The notes below the pieces were generated by a model that worked only from the letters and a program-made list of their open reading frames with translations, searched no databases and had not been told where the DNA came from. The position numbers were made by a program, and so were the translations under genes. From Bradyrhizobium septentrionale (lineage in GTDB: Bacteria > Pseudomonadota > Alphaproteobacteria > Rhizobiales > Xanthobacteraceae): a DNA stretch of 64,000 nt. The stretch spans positions 6,466,501-6,530,500 of the forward strand of contig NZ_CP088285.1 in assembly GCF_011516645.4 (NCBI RefSeq). The letters run 5' to 3'. Positions 16,235 to 26,393 of this stretch are shown here, in pieces; within the stretch, counting starts at the first letter, position 1, and each line of letters begins with the position of its first letter.

Positions 16235-17589
16235 GCCACGAGCCTCCGGACGCTTGCATTGAATTGCTCGCGTGCCCTGGCGTGCAGCCTGTGACGTCCG
16301 CCTTCGACCACCTTGGCGCCACCGGCCCAGACGCAGTCGATCGCGTCGCCTCCAGCCGCAAACAGCCAGCCGTCGAGAACGGCATCGCCTGACCGACCGG
16401 CCAGCGACGGATGCGCGGTGTCGAGGGTGACGATGTCGGCCCGTGCGCCGGGCGCGAGCCCAGCCTTGGTTTGTGCCAGCGCCTGCGCGCCGCCCGCGAG
16501 CGCGTGGTCGAACAGGGCGCGGCCGGTGGATGCGCCGGGACGCCCCGAAAGCACATTGCGCTCCCGGTGCTTCAGCCGCTGGCCGTATTCGAGTTGACGC
16601 AGCTCGTCGGCCACCCCGACCAGCACGTTGGAATCGGTTCCGATGCCGAACCGGCCGCCCGCGGCGAGGAATTCGCGCGCCGAAAAGATGCCGTCGCCGA
16701 GGCTCGCTTCCGTCACAGGGCAGAGGCCGGCCACTGCGCCGCTGCGGGCGAGCGCAACGACTTCCTGTTCCGTCATATGGGTCGCGTGAATCAGGCACCA
16801 GCGCCGATCGACGGGCGCGTTTTCGAGCAGCCATTCAACCGGCCGCTGCCCCGACCAGGCGAGGCAATCGTCGACCTCGCGCACCTGCTCGGCGGCGTGG
16901 ATGTGGATTGGATCCGCCTCGGCGAGCGGGATGATCGCCGCGAGCTCATCGGGGGCTACTGCGCGCAGGCTGTGCGGGGCGATGCCGATGTTGGCGCCGG
17001 GCAATTTTCGGAGCGCCTCGCGCGAGGCTGCCATCAGCGCGGCGAACTGATCGACCGAGCAGATGAAGCGACGCTGACCCGCATGCGGCGCGGCGCCGCC
17101 GAAAGTGCTATGAGCATAGAAGCTCGGCAGCAGCGTGAGCCCGATGCCGGACGCTTCAGCCGCTTCCGCGATGCGCACCGCCATCTCTGCGGGATTCGCG
17201 TAGGGCGAGCCGTCCCGATCATGGTGCAGATAGTGAAACTCGCCGACGCGAGTAAAGCCCCGCTCGAGCATCTCGACATAGAGCAGGGTTGCTACGGCTG
17301 CGACGTCGTCCGGCGTTATTGCCAGCGCAAAGCGATACATCGTCTCGCGCCAGGTCCAGAAGGTATCGGTGGTGTCGCCGCGCAGTTCGGCAAGGCCGGC
17401 CATGCCGCGCTGAAAGGCGTGGCTGTGCAGGCTTGCCAATCCCGGAACCGCCAGTTGGTGCCGTTCATCGCTGGCGGCCGGGGCCACGCCTCCCGTCACC
17501 GAGACGATCGTGCCGTCGGTGACGGCGACCTGCACGTCACTGGCCCAGCCCGAAGTCAGCAGCGCGAATGCGAAATGCAGTCGTGTCAT
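16231..17589 (-). CDS. hutF: Formimidoylglutamate deiminase HutF
   Basis: Amidohydrolase (452 aa) converting N-formimidoyl-L-glutamate to N-formyl-L-glutamate plus ammonium. Metal-binding motifs: LHSHAFQRGMAG, then HIHAAEQ, HATH and GTDSN. The starting MTRLHFAFALLTSGWASDV is the family start; ATG at 17589. Cotranscribed with hutC. Presence of hutF predicts the five-step route that needs an N-formylglutamate deformylase (hutG), which is not in this window. Confidence 0.94.
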   Translation of the reverse strand: MTRLHFAFALLTSGWASDVQVAVTDGTIVSVTGGVAPAASDERHQLAVPGLASLHSHAFQRGMAGLAELRGDTTDTFWTWRETMYRFALAITPDDVAAVATLLYVEMLERGFTRVGEFHYLHHDRDGSPYANPAEMAVRIAEAAEASGIGLTLLPSFYAHSTFGGAAPHAGQRRFICSVDQFAALMAASREALRKLPGANIGIAPHSLRAVAPDELAAIIPLAEADPIHIHAAEQVREVDDCLAWSGQRPVEWLLENAPVDRRWCLIHATHMTEQEVVALARSGAVAGLCPVTEASLGDGIFSAREFLAAGGRFGIGTDSNVLVGVADELRQLEYGQRLKHRERNVLSGRPGASTGRALFDHALAGGAQALAQTKAGLAPGARADIVTLDTAHPSLAGRSGDAVLDGWLFAAGGDAIDCVWAGGAKVVEGGRHRLHARAREQFNASVRRLVA

Positions 17590-17623
17590 TTTTCCACGCC
17601 GGCTGGACAGAACCGGCACACGA

Positions 17624-17643
17624 TTATATGTCTAGACATATAA
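17624..17643. promoter_or_regulatory. Probable HutC operator, perfect 20-bp palindrome
   Basis: TTATATGTCTAGACATATAA is identical to its reverse complement. It is in the 85-base gap between divergent hutF and hutI, 32 bases before the hutI start. HutC-type repressors bind AT-rich palindromes of this general shape. A single site could control both directions. Confidence 0.85.
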
Positions 17644-17674
17644 GTCAAGCATCCCACCTCGAGGGGACGATCGC

Positions 17675-18889
17675 ATGGCAGAGCGCTTCGACCGCATCTG
17701 GCACAACGCCCGGCTCGCCACGATGCGCGGCGATCGCGCCGATCTCGGCGAGGTCGAGCGAGGCCTGATCGCGGCGCGCGACGGCCGCATCGTCTATGCA
17801 GGCGCGCAATCGGATTTTCCTGTGGATGCCGATGCCGTCGACCGGATCGATTGCGGCGGCCGCTGGATCACGCCCGGGCTGGTCGATTGCCACACCCACC
17901 TGGTGTTTGGCGGCAACCGCGCGCATGAGTTCGAGCTTCGCCTGAAGGGCGCGAGCTATGAGGAGATCGCGCGCGCCGGCGGCGGCATCGTCTCGACCGT
18001 TGCGGCAACGCGCAAGGCGACCGAGGCCGAGCTTGTCGCCGGCGCGCTGCCGCGGCTCGACGCGCTGATCGGCGAGGGCGCAACCACCGTCGAGATCAAG
18101 TCCGGCTATGGCCTCAATGCCGAGACCGAGATGCGGCAGCTGGCCGCCGCACGCAGTCTCGGCCGGCTGCGGCAGGTTGCGATCCGCACGTCCTTTCTCG
18201 GTGCGCATGCGCTGCCGCCCGAAGCCGATGGCGACAAGGATCGCTACATCGATCTGGTCTGCAACGAGATGCTGCCGGCCGTGGCCAAGGCCGGGCTTGC
18301 CGATGCGGTCGACGCTTTCATGGAGGGCATCGCATTTTCCGGAGAGCAAACGGCGCGGGTCTTTGCGGCGGCGCGTGCGCTCGGACTACCCGCGAAGCTG
18401 CATGCGGACCAACTGTCAAATCTCGGCGGCGCGGCACTTGCCGCAAAATTCTCCGCGCTATCAGCCGATCATCTGGAGCACACCGACGAGGCCGGTGCCG
18501 CCGCGATGGCGAAGGCGGGGACAACAGCGGTCCTGCTGCCCGGCGCGTTCTATTTCATCCGTGAAACGCAGAAGCCGCCGGTCGAGTTGTTCCGCGCCCA
18601 CGGCGTGCACATGGCGCTGGCGACCGACTGCAATCCGGGCAGTTCGCCGCTCACCTCGCTGTTGCTTGCGATGAACATGGGCGCAACGCTGTTCCGGATG
18701 ACGGTAGCCGAATGCCTCACTGGGGTGACGCGGGAAGGCGCCCGCGCGCTCGGCATGCTCGCCGAGACCGGCACGCTCGAAGCCGGCAAATGGTGCGATC
18801 TGGCAATCTGGGACATCGAGCGCCCGGCCGAACTGGTCTACCGCATCGGCTTCAACCCGCTGCACAGCCGGGTGTGGAGGGGACAATGA
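17675..18889 (+). CDS. hutI: Imidazolonepropionase HutI
   Basis: Metal-dependent amidohydrolase (404 aa), third step of histidine breakdown: 4-imidazolone-5-propionate to N-formimidoyl-L-glutamate. Signature [20 protein letters not shown] (first His pair), [26 protein letters not shown] and ATDCNPG are all present. RBS GAGGGGACG precedes ATG 17675. It overlaps hutH by four bases. Confidence 0.96.
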   Translation: MAERFDRIWHNARLATMRGDRADLGEVERGLIAARDGRIVYAGAQSDFPVDADAVDRIDCGGRWITPGLVDCHTHLVFGGNRAHEFELRLKGASYEEIARAGGGIVSTVAATRKATEAELVAGALPRLDALIGEGATTVEIKSGYGLNAETEMRQLAAARSLGRLRQVAIRTSFLGAHALPPEADGDKDRYIDLVCNEMLPAVAKAGLADAVDAFMEGIAFSGEQTARVFAAARALGLPAKLHADQLSNLGGAALAAKFSALSADHLEHTDEAGAAAMAKAGTTAVLLPGAFYFIRETQKPPVELFRAHGVHMALATDCNPGSSPLTSLLLAMNMGATLFRMTVAECLTGVTREGARALGMLAETGTLEAGKWCDLAIWDIERPAELVYRIGFNPLHSRVWRGQ

Positions 18890-20445
18890 GTGATCGCGAT
18901 GCGCCTGTCGTCGTGACACCCGGAACCGTCGGCCTGGACGTGCTGGCGCGGGTGCTTGCGGGGGCGGCCATCGTGCTCGATCCGTCATGTTGGCCGCGCG
19001 TCGAGGCGGCTGCGGAGATCGTGGCGAAGGCCGCGCGTATCGACGTTCCCGTCTACGGCATCAATACCGGCTTCGGGAAGCTGGCGTCGACGCGCATCGC
19101 GCCCGATCAGACGGCGCTGCTACAGCGCAACCTCATCCTGTCGCATTGCTGCGGGGTCGGGCCGGCCACACCCGAGCCGATCGTGCGCCTGATGATGGCG
19201 TTAAAGGTGATCTCGCTCGGCCGCGGCGCGTCCGGCGTGCGCTGCGACGTCATCGAGCAGTTGCAGGGCATGCTGGCGCGCGGCGTTGATCCGCTGGTGC
19301 CGCAGCAGGGCTCGGTCGGCGCCTCCGGCGATCTGGCGCCGCTCGCCCATATGACCGCCGTCATGATCGGGGAAGGGCAGGCAGTCGTGGATGGCAAGGT
19401 CGTGCCGGGCCGCGAGGCACTTGCGGCCGCCGGCCTCGCGCCGTTGACGCTTGGCCCCAAGGAGGGGCTCGCGCTGATCAACGGCACGCAGTTTTCGACC
19501 GCCTACGCGATTTCCGGCCTGCTGCGCGCGCATCGTCTGGCGCGTGCCGCGCTGGTGACCGGTGCGCTGTCGGTCGATGCGGCGATGGCCTCCACTGTGC
19601 CGTTCCGTCCCGAAATCCAGGCGTTGCGCGGTCATGACGGGCAGATCGCTGCCGCTGCTGCCTTGACCGCGTTGCTCGACGGCAGCGACATCCGGAAATC
19701 GCATCTCGAAGGCGACGAACGCGTACAGGACCCTTACTGCCTGCGTTGCCAGCCGCAGGTCGCGGGTGCCGTGCTCGACCTGCTCACGCAAGCCGCGCGG
19801 GGGCTGACCATTGAGGCCAATGCTGTAACCGACAATCCACTGGTCCTGGTTGAGACCGGCGAGATCGTCTCTGGCGGCAATTTTCATGCTGAGCCGGTGG
19901 CCTTTGCCGCCGACCAGATCGCGCTTGCCTTGGCGGAGATTGGCGCGACCAGCGAGCGCCGGATCGCGACGCTCGTCGACCCCGCCCTGAACTTTGGCCT
20001 GCCGCCGTTCCTGACGCCCGAGCCCGGTATCAATTCCGGGTTCATGATCGCTGAGGTCACGGCGGCCGCGCTCTATGCCGAGAACAAGCAGCGGGCGTTG
20101 CCATGCTCGATCGATTCGACGCCGACCAGTGCCAACCAGGAGGATCACGTCTCGATGGCCGCGCATGCCGCACGGCGGCTGTCCGACATGGCCGACAACC
20201 TCGCGGCCATTCTCGGCATCGAGCTTCTGGTTGCCGCGCAGGGGATCACGCTGCGCGCACCACATTCGACAAGTGCGCCGCTCGCGGCCGTCATCGCCGC
20301 GTTGCGCGAGCACGTTCCGGCGCTCGCTGCTGATCGCTACATGGCCGACGATCTCGCCAAGGCTGCGGCGCTGATCGAGGCCGATACGTTACCGGCCACG
20401 GCGATCGCCGCCCTTTCAGCTGATCCGTTTCCAAGACTTGCCTAG
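18886..20445 (+). CDS. hutH: Histidine ammonia-lyase HutH
   Basis: First enzyme of the pathway (519 aa): L-histidine to trans-urocanate and ammonium. The self-made MIO cofactor forms from Ala146-Ser147-Gly148 in [24 protein letters not shown] (about 58-67) and the C-terminal [14 protein letters not shown] region are conserved. ATG 18886 within ATGA overlapping the hutI stop; RBS GGAGGGGAC. Confidence 0.96.
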   Translation: MSDRDAPVVVTPGTVGLDVLARVLAGAAIVLDPSCWPRVEAAAEIVAKAARIDVPVYGINTGFGKLASTRIAPDQTALLQRNLILSHCCGVGPATPEPIVRLMMALKVISLGRGASGVRCDVIEQLQGMLARGVDPLVPQQGSVGASGDLAPLAHMTAVMIGEGQAVVDGKVVPGREALAAAGLAPLTLGPKEGLALINGTQFSTAYAISGLLRAHRLARAALVTGALSVDAAMASTVPFRPEIQALRGHDGQIAAAAALTALLDGSDIRKSHLEGDERVQDPYCLRCQPQVAGAVLDLLTQAARGLTIEANAVTDNPLVLVETGEIVSGGNFHAEPVAFAADQIALALAEIGATSERRIATLVDPALNFGLPPFLTPEPGINSGFMIAEVTAAALYAENKQRALPCSIDSTPTSANQEDHVSMAAHAARRLSDMADNLAAILGIELLVAAQGITLRAPHSTSAPLAAVIAALREHVPALAADRYMADDLAKAAALIEADTLPATAIAALSADPFPRLA

Positions 20446-20476
20446 AAGACTTGCTTAGCCCACAGGAACATCCGTC

Positions 20477-22147
20477 ATGAACCGCCGACTGGATAACGAA
20501 CGTGTCATCCGTGCTCCCCGCGGCCCCGAGATCAGCGCGAAGAGCTGGCTGACGGAAGCACCGCTGCGCATGCTGATGAACAATCTGGATCCAGATGTCG
20601 CCGAGCGTCCGAGCGAGCTTGTGGTGTATGGCGGCATCGGACGTGCGGCGCGCGACTGGGAGAGCTTTGACCGGATTGCCGCCTCCCTGCGCAAGCTCGA
20701 AGGCGACCAGACGCTGCTGGTGCAATCCGGCAAGCCGGTCGGCATCTTCCGCACCCATGTGGATGCGCCGCGCGTCCTGATCGCGAATTCGAACCTGGTG
20801 CCGCATTGGGCAACGCTCGATCATTTCAACGAGCTCGACCGGCAGGGCCTGATGATGTTCGGCCAGATGACGGCGGGGTCATGGATCTATATCGGCAGCC
20901 AGGGGATCGTGCAGGGGACCTACGAGACGTTTGTCGAGGTCGGGCGCCGGCATTATGGCGGCAGTCTCGCCGGCAAATGGATCCTCACGGCGGGCCTCGG
21001 CGGCATGGGCGGCGCGCAGCCGCTCGCCGCGACGATGGCGGGCGCCTCCATGCTGGCCGTCGAATGCCAGCCGAGCCGCATCGAGATGCGGCTGCGCACC
21101 GGTTACCTCGACCGCCAGGCGGCGACGCTCGACGAAGCGCTGGCAATCATCGCCGAGGCGGCCAAGACCCGGAAGCCTGTTTCGGTCGGCCTGCTCGGCA
21201 ATGCGGCCGAGATCTTTCCCGAACTGGTGCGCCGCGGCGTGCGGCCGGACATCGTGACCGACCAGACCAGTGCGCATGATCCGATCAACGGCTATCTACC
21301 GAAGGGGTGGACGCTCGCCGAGTGGGAAGCCAGGCGCGCCGCCGATCCGAAGGCCGTGGAAAGCGCGGCCAAGACCTCGATCGTCGATCACGTTCAGGCC
21401 ATGCTGGATTTCCACGCGCAGGGAATCCCGACGCTCGACTACGGCAACAATATTCGCCAGATGGCGAAGGACATGGGCCTGAAGCAGGCGTTCGATTTTC
21501 CGGGCTTCGTTCCGGCCTATATCCGTCCGCTGTTTTGCCGCGGTGTGGGACCGTTTCGCTGGGCGGCGCTGTCAGGGGATCCCGAGGACATCTTCAAGAC
21601 CGATGCCAAGGTCAAGGAGCTGATGCCCAACGACAGCCATCTGCACAATTGGCTAGACATGGCCAAGGCGCGCATCAAGTTTCAGGGGCTGCCGGCGCGA
21701 ATTTGCTGGGTCGGCCTCGGCGACCGCCATCGTCTCGGCCTTGCCTTCAACGAGATGGTGGCGCGCGACGAACTCAAGGCGCCGATCGTGATCGGTCGCG
21801 ACCATCTCGACAGCGGCTCGGTGGCGAGCCCGAACCGCGAGACCGAGGCGATGCGCGATGGCTCGGACGCGGTGTCGGATTGGCCGTTGCTCAACGCTCT
21901 GCTCAACTGTGCGAGCGGCGCGACCTGGGTGTCACTGCACCATGGCGGCGGCGTCGGCATCGGCTACTCGCAGCACGCCGGCATGGTGATCGTTGCCGAC
22001 GGCACGCCGGAGGCGGCGCGCCGGCTCGAACGCGTGCTGTGGAACGATCCGGCGACCGGCGTCATGCGTCACGCCGACGCCGGCTATGAGACCGCGGTCG
22101 AATGCGCCCGGGCCAATGGGCTTGATCTGCCGAGCTTGCGCGCCTGA
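20477..22147 (+). CDS. hutU: Urocanate hydratase HutU
   Basis: NAD-dependent urocanase (556 aa), second step: urocanate to imidazolonepropionate. Recognisable stretches: [59 protein letters not shown] and, near the end, [17 protein letters not shown]. Last gene of hutIHU, 31 bases after hutH. Confidence 0.96.
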   Translation: MNRRLDNERVIRAPRGPEISAKSWLTEAPLRMLMNNLDPDVAERPSELVVYGGIGRAARDWESFDRIAASLRKLEGDQTLLVQSGKPVGIFRTHVDAPRVLIANSNLVPHWATLDHFNELDRQGLMMFGQMTAGSWIYIGSQGIVQGTYETFVEVGRRHYGGSLAGKWILTAGLGGMGGAQPLAATMAGASMLAVECQPSRIEMRLRTGYLDRQAATLDEALAIIAEAAKTRKPVSVGLLGNAAEIFPELVRRGVRPDIVTDQTSAHDPINGYLPKGWTLAEWEARRAADPKAVESAAKTSIVDHVQAMLDFHAQGIPTLDYGNNIRQMAKDMGLKQAFDFPGFVPAYIRPLFCRGVGPFRWAALSGDPEDIFKTDAKVKELMPNDSHLHNWLDMAKARIKFQGLPARICWVGLGDRHRLGLAFNEMVARDELKAPIVIGRDHLDSGSVASPNRETEAMRDGSDAVSDWPLLNALLNCASGATWVSLHHGGGVGIGYSQHAGMVIVADGTPEAARRLERVLWNDPATGVMRHADAGYETAVECARANGLDLPSLRA

Positions 22148-22154
22148 GTCGACG

Positions 22155-22180
22155 TTGGCGCGAAGCGGGGTTCTCGCCAA
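22155..22180. terminator. Possible bidirectional terminator between convergent genes
   Basis: TTGGCG (22155-22160) pairs with CGCCAA (22175-22180), with an inner GAA/TTC pairing after one mismatch. It lies in the 38-base space between hutU and a convergent SBP gene. There is no strong T-tract on either side, so termination is uncertain. Confidence 0.35.
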
Positions 22181-22185
22181 GCATT

Positions 22186-23397
22186 TCAATCCGCCGAGAG
22201 CGGCTCGCCGGTCAGCGACCAGCTCTCTCCGTCGAATGTCGCAATCCGCAGCGTCCGGAACGGCGTGTAGTCACCGGGCCGGGTGCTGATCGAGATGCCC
22301 GGCAGCATCATCGGCAGCCGTTCGCCGTTCAGCGACGTCGCCTCCTTGATCAGGTTCTCGCGGGTCAATTGATCGCCGCACTTGCGCAATGCCAACTCCA
22401 CGGCATGCACATTCATGTAAGCGACCAGCACGGAATAATCGTCCGGATTGGCCGAAGGCGCGTAGGCTTTCAGGAAATCCTTGTAGGCCTTGATCTCGTC
22501 GTCATTGGCCCAGGCCGGATCGCCGGGCTGCTTGAGGAATTGCGTGGTCACCAGCCCTTTCGATGCTTCGAGGCCCGCCGGCTTCAGGATGGTGTCGACC
22601 GATGCCGTCGAGCCGCCGATCACGTGCAGGGGTTTCCAGCCGAGCTCGTAGACCTTGCGAATCGATTGCGCGGCGGCCTTCGACGACGACTGCTCGATCA
22701 GGGTGTCGACGCCGGCGGCCTTGAGCTGGACGATCTGCGAGTCGATCGTCGGGTCGGCGAGTTCGTAGGAGGCCTGGGCAACGATCAACTCGGCCTTGGG
22801 GCCGAGGCCGGCGCGGAGGCCCTTGAGGTAATCCTTGCCGTAGTCGTCATTCTGGTAAAGCACGCCGATCCTGGCCTCGGGCTTCGCGGCCAGGATGTAT
22901 TTGGCGACGACGCGGCCTTCGGTTTCGAAGTCCGGATAGAGCGGGATGGTCCACGGGAACGCCTTGGGATCGTTGAAGCGGCGTCCGCCGGCGGTGATGA
23001 AGAGCTGCGGCACCTGCTTGCCGTTCAGGTATTTCTGGATCGCGACGTTGGGCGCCGTGCCGATCGTACCGACTTCGGCCAATACGCCGACGTCCTCGAT
23101 CAGCTTGCGCGATTGTTCCACCGCTTTCGGTGCGCTGTAGGCATTGTCGAGCTGGGTGAAGTTGATCTTTCGGCCGTTGATGCCGCCTTGTGCGTTCAGC
23201 ATCTCGAAATAACCGACCACGGCGCGCCCGGCGCCCGCGCCGAAGGCCGAGGCGGGGCCGCTCAGCGGCGTCGACTGACCGAGCTTGATCTCGGTGTCGC
23301 TGGCGCCGGGACCGTAGGCCTTCTGTGCGTCGGCAGGCGCCGCCAGCAAGCCGGACAGCGCGATCGCCGCCAGCGCCCAGGTGATGATAGGGTTCAA
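22186..23397 (-). CDS. LivK-type ABC substrate-binding protein
   Basis: Branched-chain amino-acid-type SBP (403 aa) with signal peptide (cleavage near APADA) and the family motif IKLGQSTPLSGPASAFG. It has no permease or ATPase gene beside it here, so it must use components encoded elsewhere. It is 39 bases downstream of an acyl-CoA dehydrogenase gene on the same strand, suggesting uptake of an organic acid that is then activated to a CoA ester. Ligand unknown. Confidence 0.88.
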   Translation of the reverse strand: MNPIITWALAAIALSGLLAAPADAQKAYGPGASDTEIKLGQSTPLSGPASAFGAGAGRAVVGYFEMLNAQGGINGRKINFTQLDNAYSAPKAVEQSRKLIEDVGVLAEVGTIGTAPNVAIQKYLNGKQVPQLFITAGGRRFNDPKAFPWTIPLYPDFETEGRVVAKYILAAKPEARIGVLYQNDDYGKDYLKGLRAGLGPKAELIVAQASYELADPTIDSQIVQLKAAGVDTLIEQSSSKAAAQSIRKVYELGWKPLHVIGGSTASVDTILKPAGLEASKGLVTTQFLKQPGDPAWANDDEIKAYKDFLKAYAPSANPDDYSVLVAYMNVHAVELALRKCGDQLTRENLIKEATSLNGERLPMMLPGISISTRPGDYTPFRTLRIATFDGESWSLTGEPLSAD

Positions 23398-23435
23398 GGT
23401 CGTTCCTCCCTGTAGTTCGTTTCTTGTTGAAATCG

Positions 23436-24575
23436 CTAGCGCAGCAGCTCGCGGGCGATCACCACGCGCTGGATCTGGTTGGTGCCTTCAAAAATCTGGG
23501 TCAGCTTGGCGTCGCGCATCATGCGCTCGACCGGGTAGTCCATGGTGTAGCCGTAGCCGCCGAAGATCTGGACGGCGTCGGTTGTCACCTTCATGGCCAT
23601 GTCGCTGCCGACGCATCTGGCCATGCTGGCGAGCACGTTGAGGCGCTTCCAGTCCCCCGCGTCGCCGGCGCGGGCGCATTCATAGACCAGCGCGCGGGCG
23701 GCCTCGATCTGCATCGCCATGTCGGCGAGCATGAACTGCACGCCCTGGAATTCGGAGATCGGCTTCTTGAACTGCTTGCGCTCCTTGGCGTAGGCGATGC
23801 AGGCATCGAGCGCGCCTTGCGCAAGGCCGACGGACTGGGCGCCGATGGTCGGCCGGTTGAGGTCGAGCGCGCGCATCGACGCGCGAAAACCCTTGCCTTC
23901 CTCACCGACGAGATTTTCGGCCGGAACCCGGACATTGTCGAAGAAGATCGGCGTGTTGGGGGCGCCGCGAAAGCCCATCTTGCGCTCGTGCCGTCCGAAC
24001 GAGATGCCCGGCATCTTTTTCGGCTCGACGATGAAGGCGCTGATGCCATCGGCGCCGGCGCCGTCACTGGTCCGCGCCATCACCACAATGTAGTCGGCGA
24101 CGACGCCGTAGCTGCACCATTGCTTACGGCCATTGAGGACATAGCTGTCGCCGTCCTTCCGGGCGCGGGTGTTGAGCGCGGCGACGTCGGAGCCGGCCTG
24201 CGGCTCGGAGATCGCGATCGCGGTGACGATGCCGCCCTCGGCGATGATCGGCAGGTATTTCTTGCGCTGCTCTTCCGATCCGAAATGCAGCAGCGGCATG
24301 ATGAACATGGTGTTGAGTGCCGCGATCGACGCGCAAGCGGGCGAGACCTTCGAGATCTCCTCCCGCGCGATGCAGGCCATGGTCAGATTGCCGTTCGGGC
24401 CGCCATAACGCTCCGGCACCCAGAGCTGCATCAGTCCCATCTCGCCGAACAGCTTCACCAGCTCGAGCGGGAAGCGGTCGGTCTCGTCGATCTCGGCGGC
24501 GATCGGCGCCACGTGCCTGGCGACCATCCTGCGCACGTTGTCGCGGAATGCGACCTGCTCCTCGGAAAAACTCAT
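23436..24575 (-). CDS. Acyl-CoA dehydrogenase
   Basis: FAD-dependent acyl-CoA dehydrogenase (379 aa): alpha,beta-oxidation of an acyl-CoA, electrons to ETF. Motifs: [10 protein letters not shown] (FAD/substrate), [42 protein letters not shown], and [10 protein letters not shown] with the usual catalytic-Glu position. ATG 24575 fits the family N-terminus; a longer in-frame reading reaches into the regulatory gap. Divergent from the GntR gene. Confidence 0.94.
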   Translation of the reverse strand: MSFSEEQVAFRDNVRRMVARHVAPIAAEIDETDRFPLELVKLFGEMGLMQLWVPERYGGPNGNLTMACIAREEISKVSPACASIAALNTMFIMPLLHFGSEEQRKKYLPIIAEGGIVTAIAISEPQAGSDVAALNTRARKDGDSYVLNGRKQWCSYGVVADYIVVMARTSDGAGADGISAFIVEPKKMPGISFGRHERKMGFRGAPNTPIFFDNVRVPAENLVGEEGKGFRASMRALDLNRPTIGAQSVGLAQGALDACIAYAKERKQFKKPISEFQGVQFMLADMAMQIEAARALVYECARAGDAGDWKRLNVLASMARCVGSDMAMKVTTDAVQIFGGYGYTMDYPVERMMRDAKLTQIFEGTNQIQRVVIARELLR

Positions 24576-24624
24576 ACGGACTCCCCGTTTGTTTTCTTTG
24601 CCGGAAGCCAAAACGGGGCTTCCA

Positions 24625-24645
24625 TTGAATGGGTGATCCATTTAA
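24625..24645. promoter_or_regulatory. Candidate operator of the divergent FadR/GntR-type regulator
   Basis: TTGAATGG-N5-CCATTTAA is an inverted repeat with one mismatch, placed 12 bases before the regulator start and 50 bases before the acyl-CoA dehydrogenase start. Position and symmetry suit autoregulation of both directions. Confidence 0.5.
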
Positions 24646-24656
24646 TAGTTCACCGC

Positions 24657-25523
24657 ATGAGCACCAAGTCAAGCCCTCGCGCGCCGCAGCGCCCCCGTAC
24701 CGCCTCGCCGAACCGGCGGGAGCGGGCCACCGATCTTCGTGCAGCCGGCTCCGCGGCCGCGCCGACCTTCAAGCCGATCCACACCAGGCGGACGTTCGAG
24801 GAAATCTGTGAGCGCATTCGCGAGCAGCTTGCGCTCGGCGTGCTGAAGCCCGGCGACAAGCTGCCGGCCGAACGTGAACTGGCGCAGCAGCTCGGCGTCA
24901 GCAGGAATGTGCTGCGCGAAGCGTTGCGCAGCCTCGAGATGGCCGGCGTGCTGCGGCTGCAGAAGGGCGTCAAGGGCGGCGCCTTCATCCAGCAGGGCGA
25001 TACCCGCCGCATGAACGAGGTCATGCGCGACATGCTGAGCCTCGGCACGATTTCGGTGCGGGAATTGTCGGAGGCGAGGGTTCATGTGCTCGACCTCGTG
25101 GTGCAGCTGGCGTGCGCAAATGCGCGGCGGGCCGATCTCGACGCGCTGGAAGCCAATATCGAGCGGACGGAGCTCGCTACGAAGGAGGGCCGGCTGCTCG
25201 ATCGGGTCGAGTGCTCGCGCGAGTTCTACAAGCTGCTGGCGGCGTCGACCGGCAACAAGGTGATCGCGATGATCGTGGATTCCGTCACCGAGATCCACAT
25301 GCGCTTCGTCTACGCCAAGGTCGCCTCGAGCGGGGTTGCGATGGCGCGGCTGGCCGAGAAGCGGCGGCAATTCCTGGCGGCGCTGAGCGAGCGCGACGTG
25401 GCGCTGGCGAGCCGGCTGCTGCGGTTGCACCTCGAATCCGTACAGCGCATGCTGGAGCAGGATCCCGGCGCCATGTCGCTTCACGTCGCATTGGCTGACG
25501 TGCAGCCGGGGATGCGCCGGTAG
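24657..25523 (+). CDS. FadR-family GntR transcriptional regulator
   Basis: Regulator of 288 aa. A basic, low-complexity N-terminus (1-38) precedes the winged HTH (about 45-110; PAERELAQQLGVSRNVLREALR) and an FCD all-helical ligand domain (about 135-265). Divergent from the acyl-CoA dehydrogenase/SBP pair and upstream of an enoyl-CoA hydratase/acyl-CoA dehydrogenase/CoA-transferase set, so it probably senses an intermediate of this pathway. ATG 24657 chosen: the HTH and the gap fit; longer readings run through the divergent gene. Confidence 0.9.
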   Translation: MSTKSSPRAPQRPRTASPNRRERATDLRAAGSAAAPTFKPIHTRRTFEEICERIREQLALGVLKPGDKLPAERELAQQLGVSRNVLREALRSLEMAGVLRLQKGVKGGAFIQQGDTRRMNEVMRDMLSLGTISVRELSEARVHVLDLVVQLACANARRADLDALEANIERTELATKEGRLLDRVECSREFYKLLAASTGNKVIAMIVDSVTEIHMRFVYAKVASSGVAMARLAEKRRQFLAALSERDVALASRLLRLHLESVQRMLEQDPGAMSLHVALADVQPGMRR

Positions 25524-25575
25524 CGCGCACTGACCCTGCCACAACACTCAAATAGCAATAACAGTGGAGGTAAAC

Positions 25576-26385
25576 GTGTCCAACTACGCCAATTATGAAT
25601 GTCTGACGGTCGAGGTTGCCGACAAGGTCGCGACCGTGACCTTGAATCGTCCGCAGGCGCGCAATGCCATCAATCAGAAGCTGATCCGCGAGCTGCGGAC
25701 GATTTGGGACGATCTCGCCGACGACCATGCCGTCAATGCCGTCGTGCTGACCGGCGCCGGCGATTTCTTCAGCGTCGGCGGCGACGTGAAGGCGATGTCG
25801 GAGCGGCCGGGCGGTGACGTGCTCGAGGAGGGCGAGGTGCACGATCCGATGATCAGCCGGCGCGGCGTCACCCGCCAGCTCGAGCTCGACAAGCCGATCA
25901 TCGCGGCGATCAACGGCGACGCCATCGGCCTCGCGGCGACCCATGCGCTGCTCTGCGACATCACGGTGATGGCGGACGACGCGCGGATCGGCGACACCCA
26001 CGTTTCGCGCGTCGGTCTGGTCGCGGGCGACGGCGGTACGGTGATCTGGCCGCTGCTGATCGGCATCAACAAGGCCAAGGAATTCTTGATCCGCGGCACG
26101 CTGCTGAAGGGCAAGGAAGCGGAGCGGATCGGGCTGGTCAATCACGTCGCGCCGCGCGCGGAAGTGCTGGCCAAGGCCCGCGAGATCGCGGTCGAGCTTG
26201 CGAACGGCCCGACCTGGGCCATCCGCTGGACCAAGCTGTCGATCAACCAGATCGTCAAGGAGCGCGTGAACATGCTGCTGGAGGCCTCGATGGCGCTGGA
26301 GCAGGTGACATTCGAGACCGCCGACCACAAGGAAGCGACCATGTCCTTCAAGGAGAAGCGCAAGCCCAGGTTCGGCCAGGCATAG
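25576..26385 (+). CDS. Enoyl-CoA hydratase/isomerase family protein
   Basis: Crotonase-fold enzyme (269 aa), probably adds water to an enoyl-CoA. Seen: ATVTLNRPQARNAIN, GDFFSVGGDVKAMS (first oxyanion-hole strand), AAINGDAIGLAATHALLCDI (second), then RIGDTHVSRVGLVAGDGGT. The GTG at 25576 is preferred because GGAGG (25566-25570) lies five bases upstream; an in-frame GTG at 25564 would overlap that RBS. Eight bases separate it from the next gene. Confidence 0.9.
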   Translation: MSNYANYECLTVEVADKVATVTLNRPQARNAINQKLIRELRTIWDDLADDHAVNAVVLTGAGDFFSVGGDVKAMSERPGGDVLEEGEVHDPMISRRGVTRQLELDKPIIAAINGDAIGLAATHALLCDITVMADDARIGDTHVSRVGLVAGDGGTVIWPLLIGINKAKEFLIRGTLLKGKEAERIGLVNHVAPRAEVLAKAREIAVELANGPTWAIRWTKLSINQIVKERVNMLLEASMALEQVTFETADHKEATMSFKEKRKPRFGQA

Positions 26386-26393
26386 GCCGGGCG

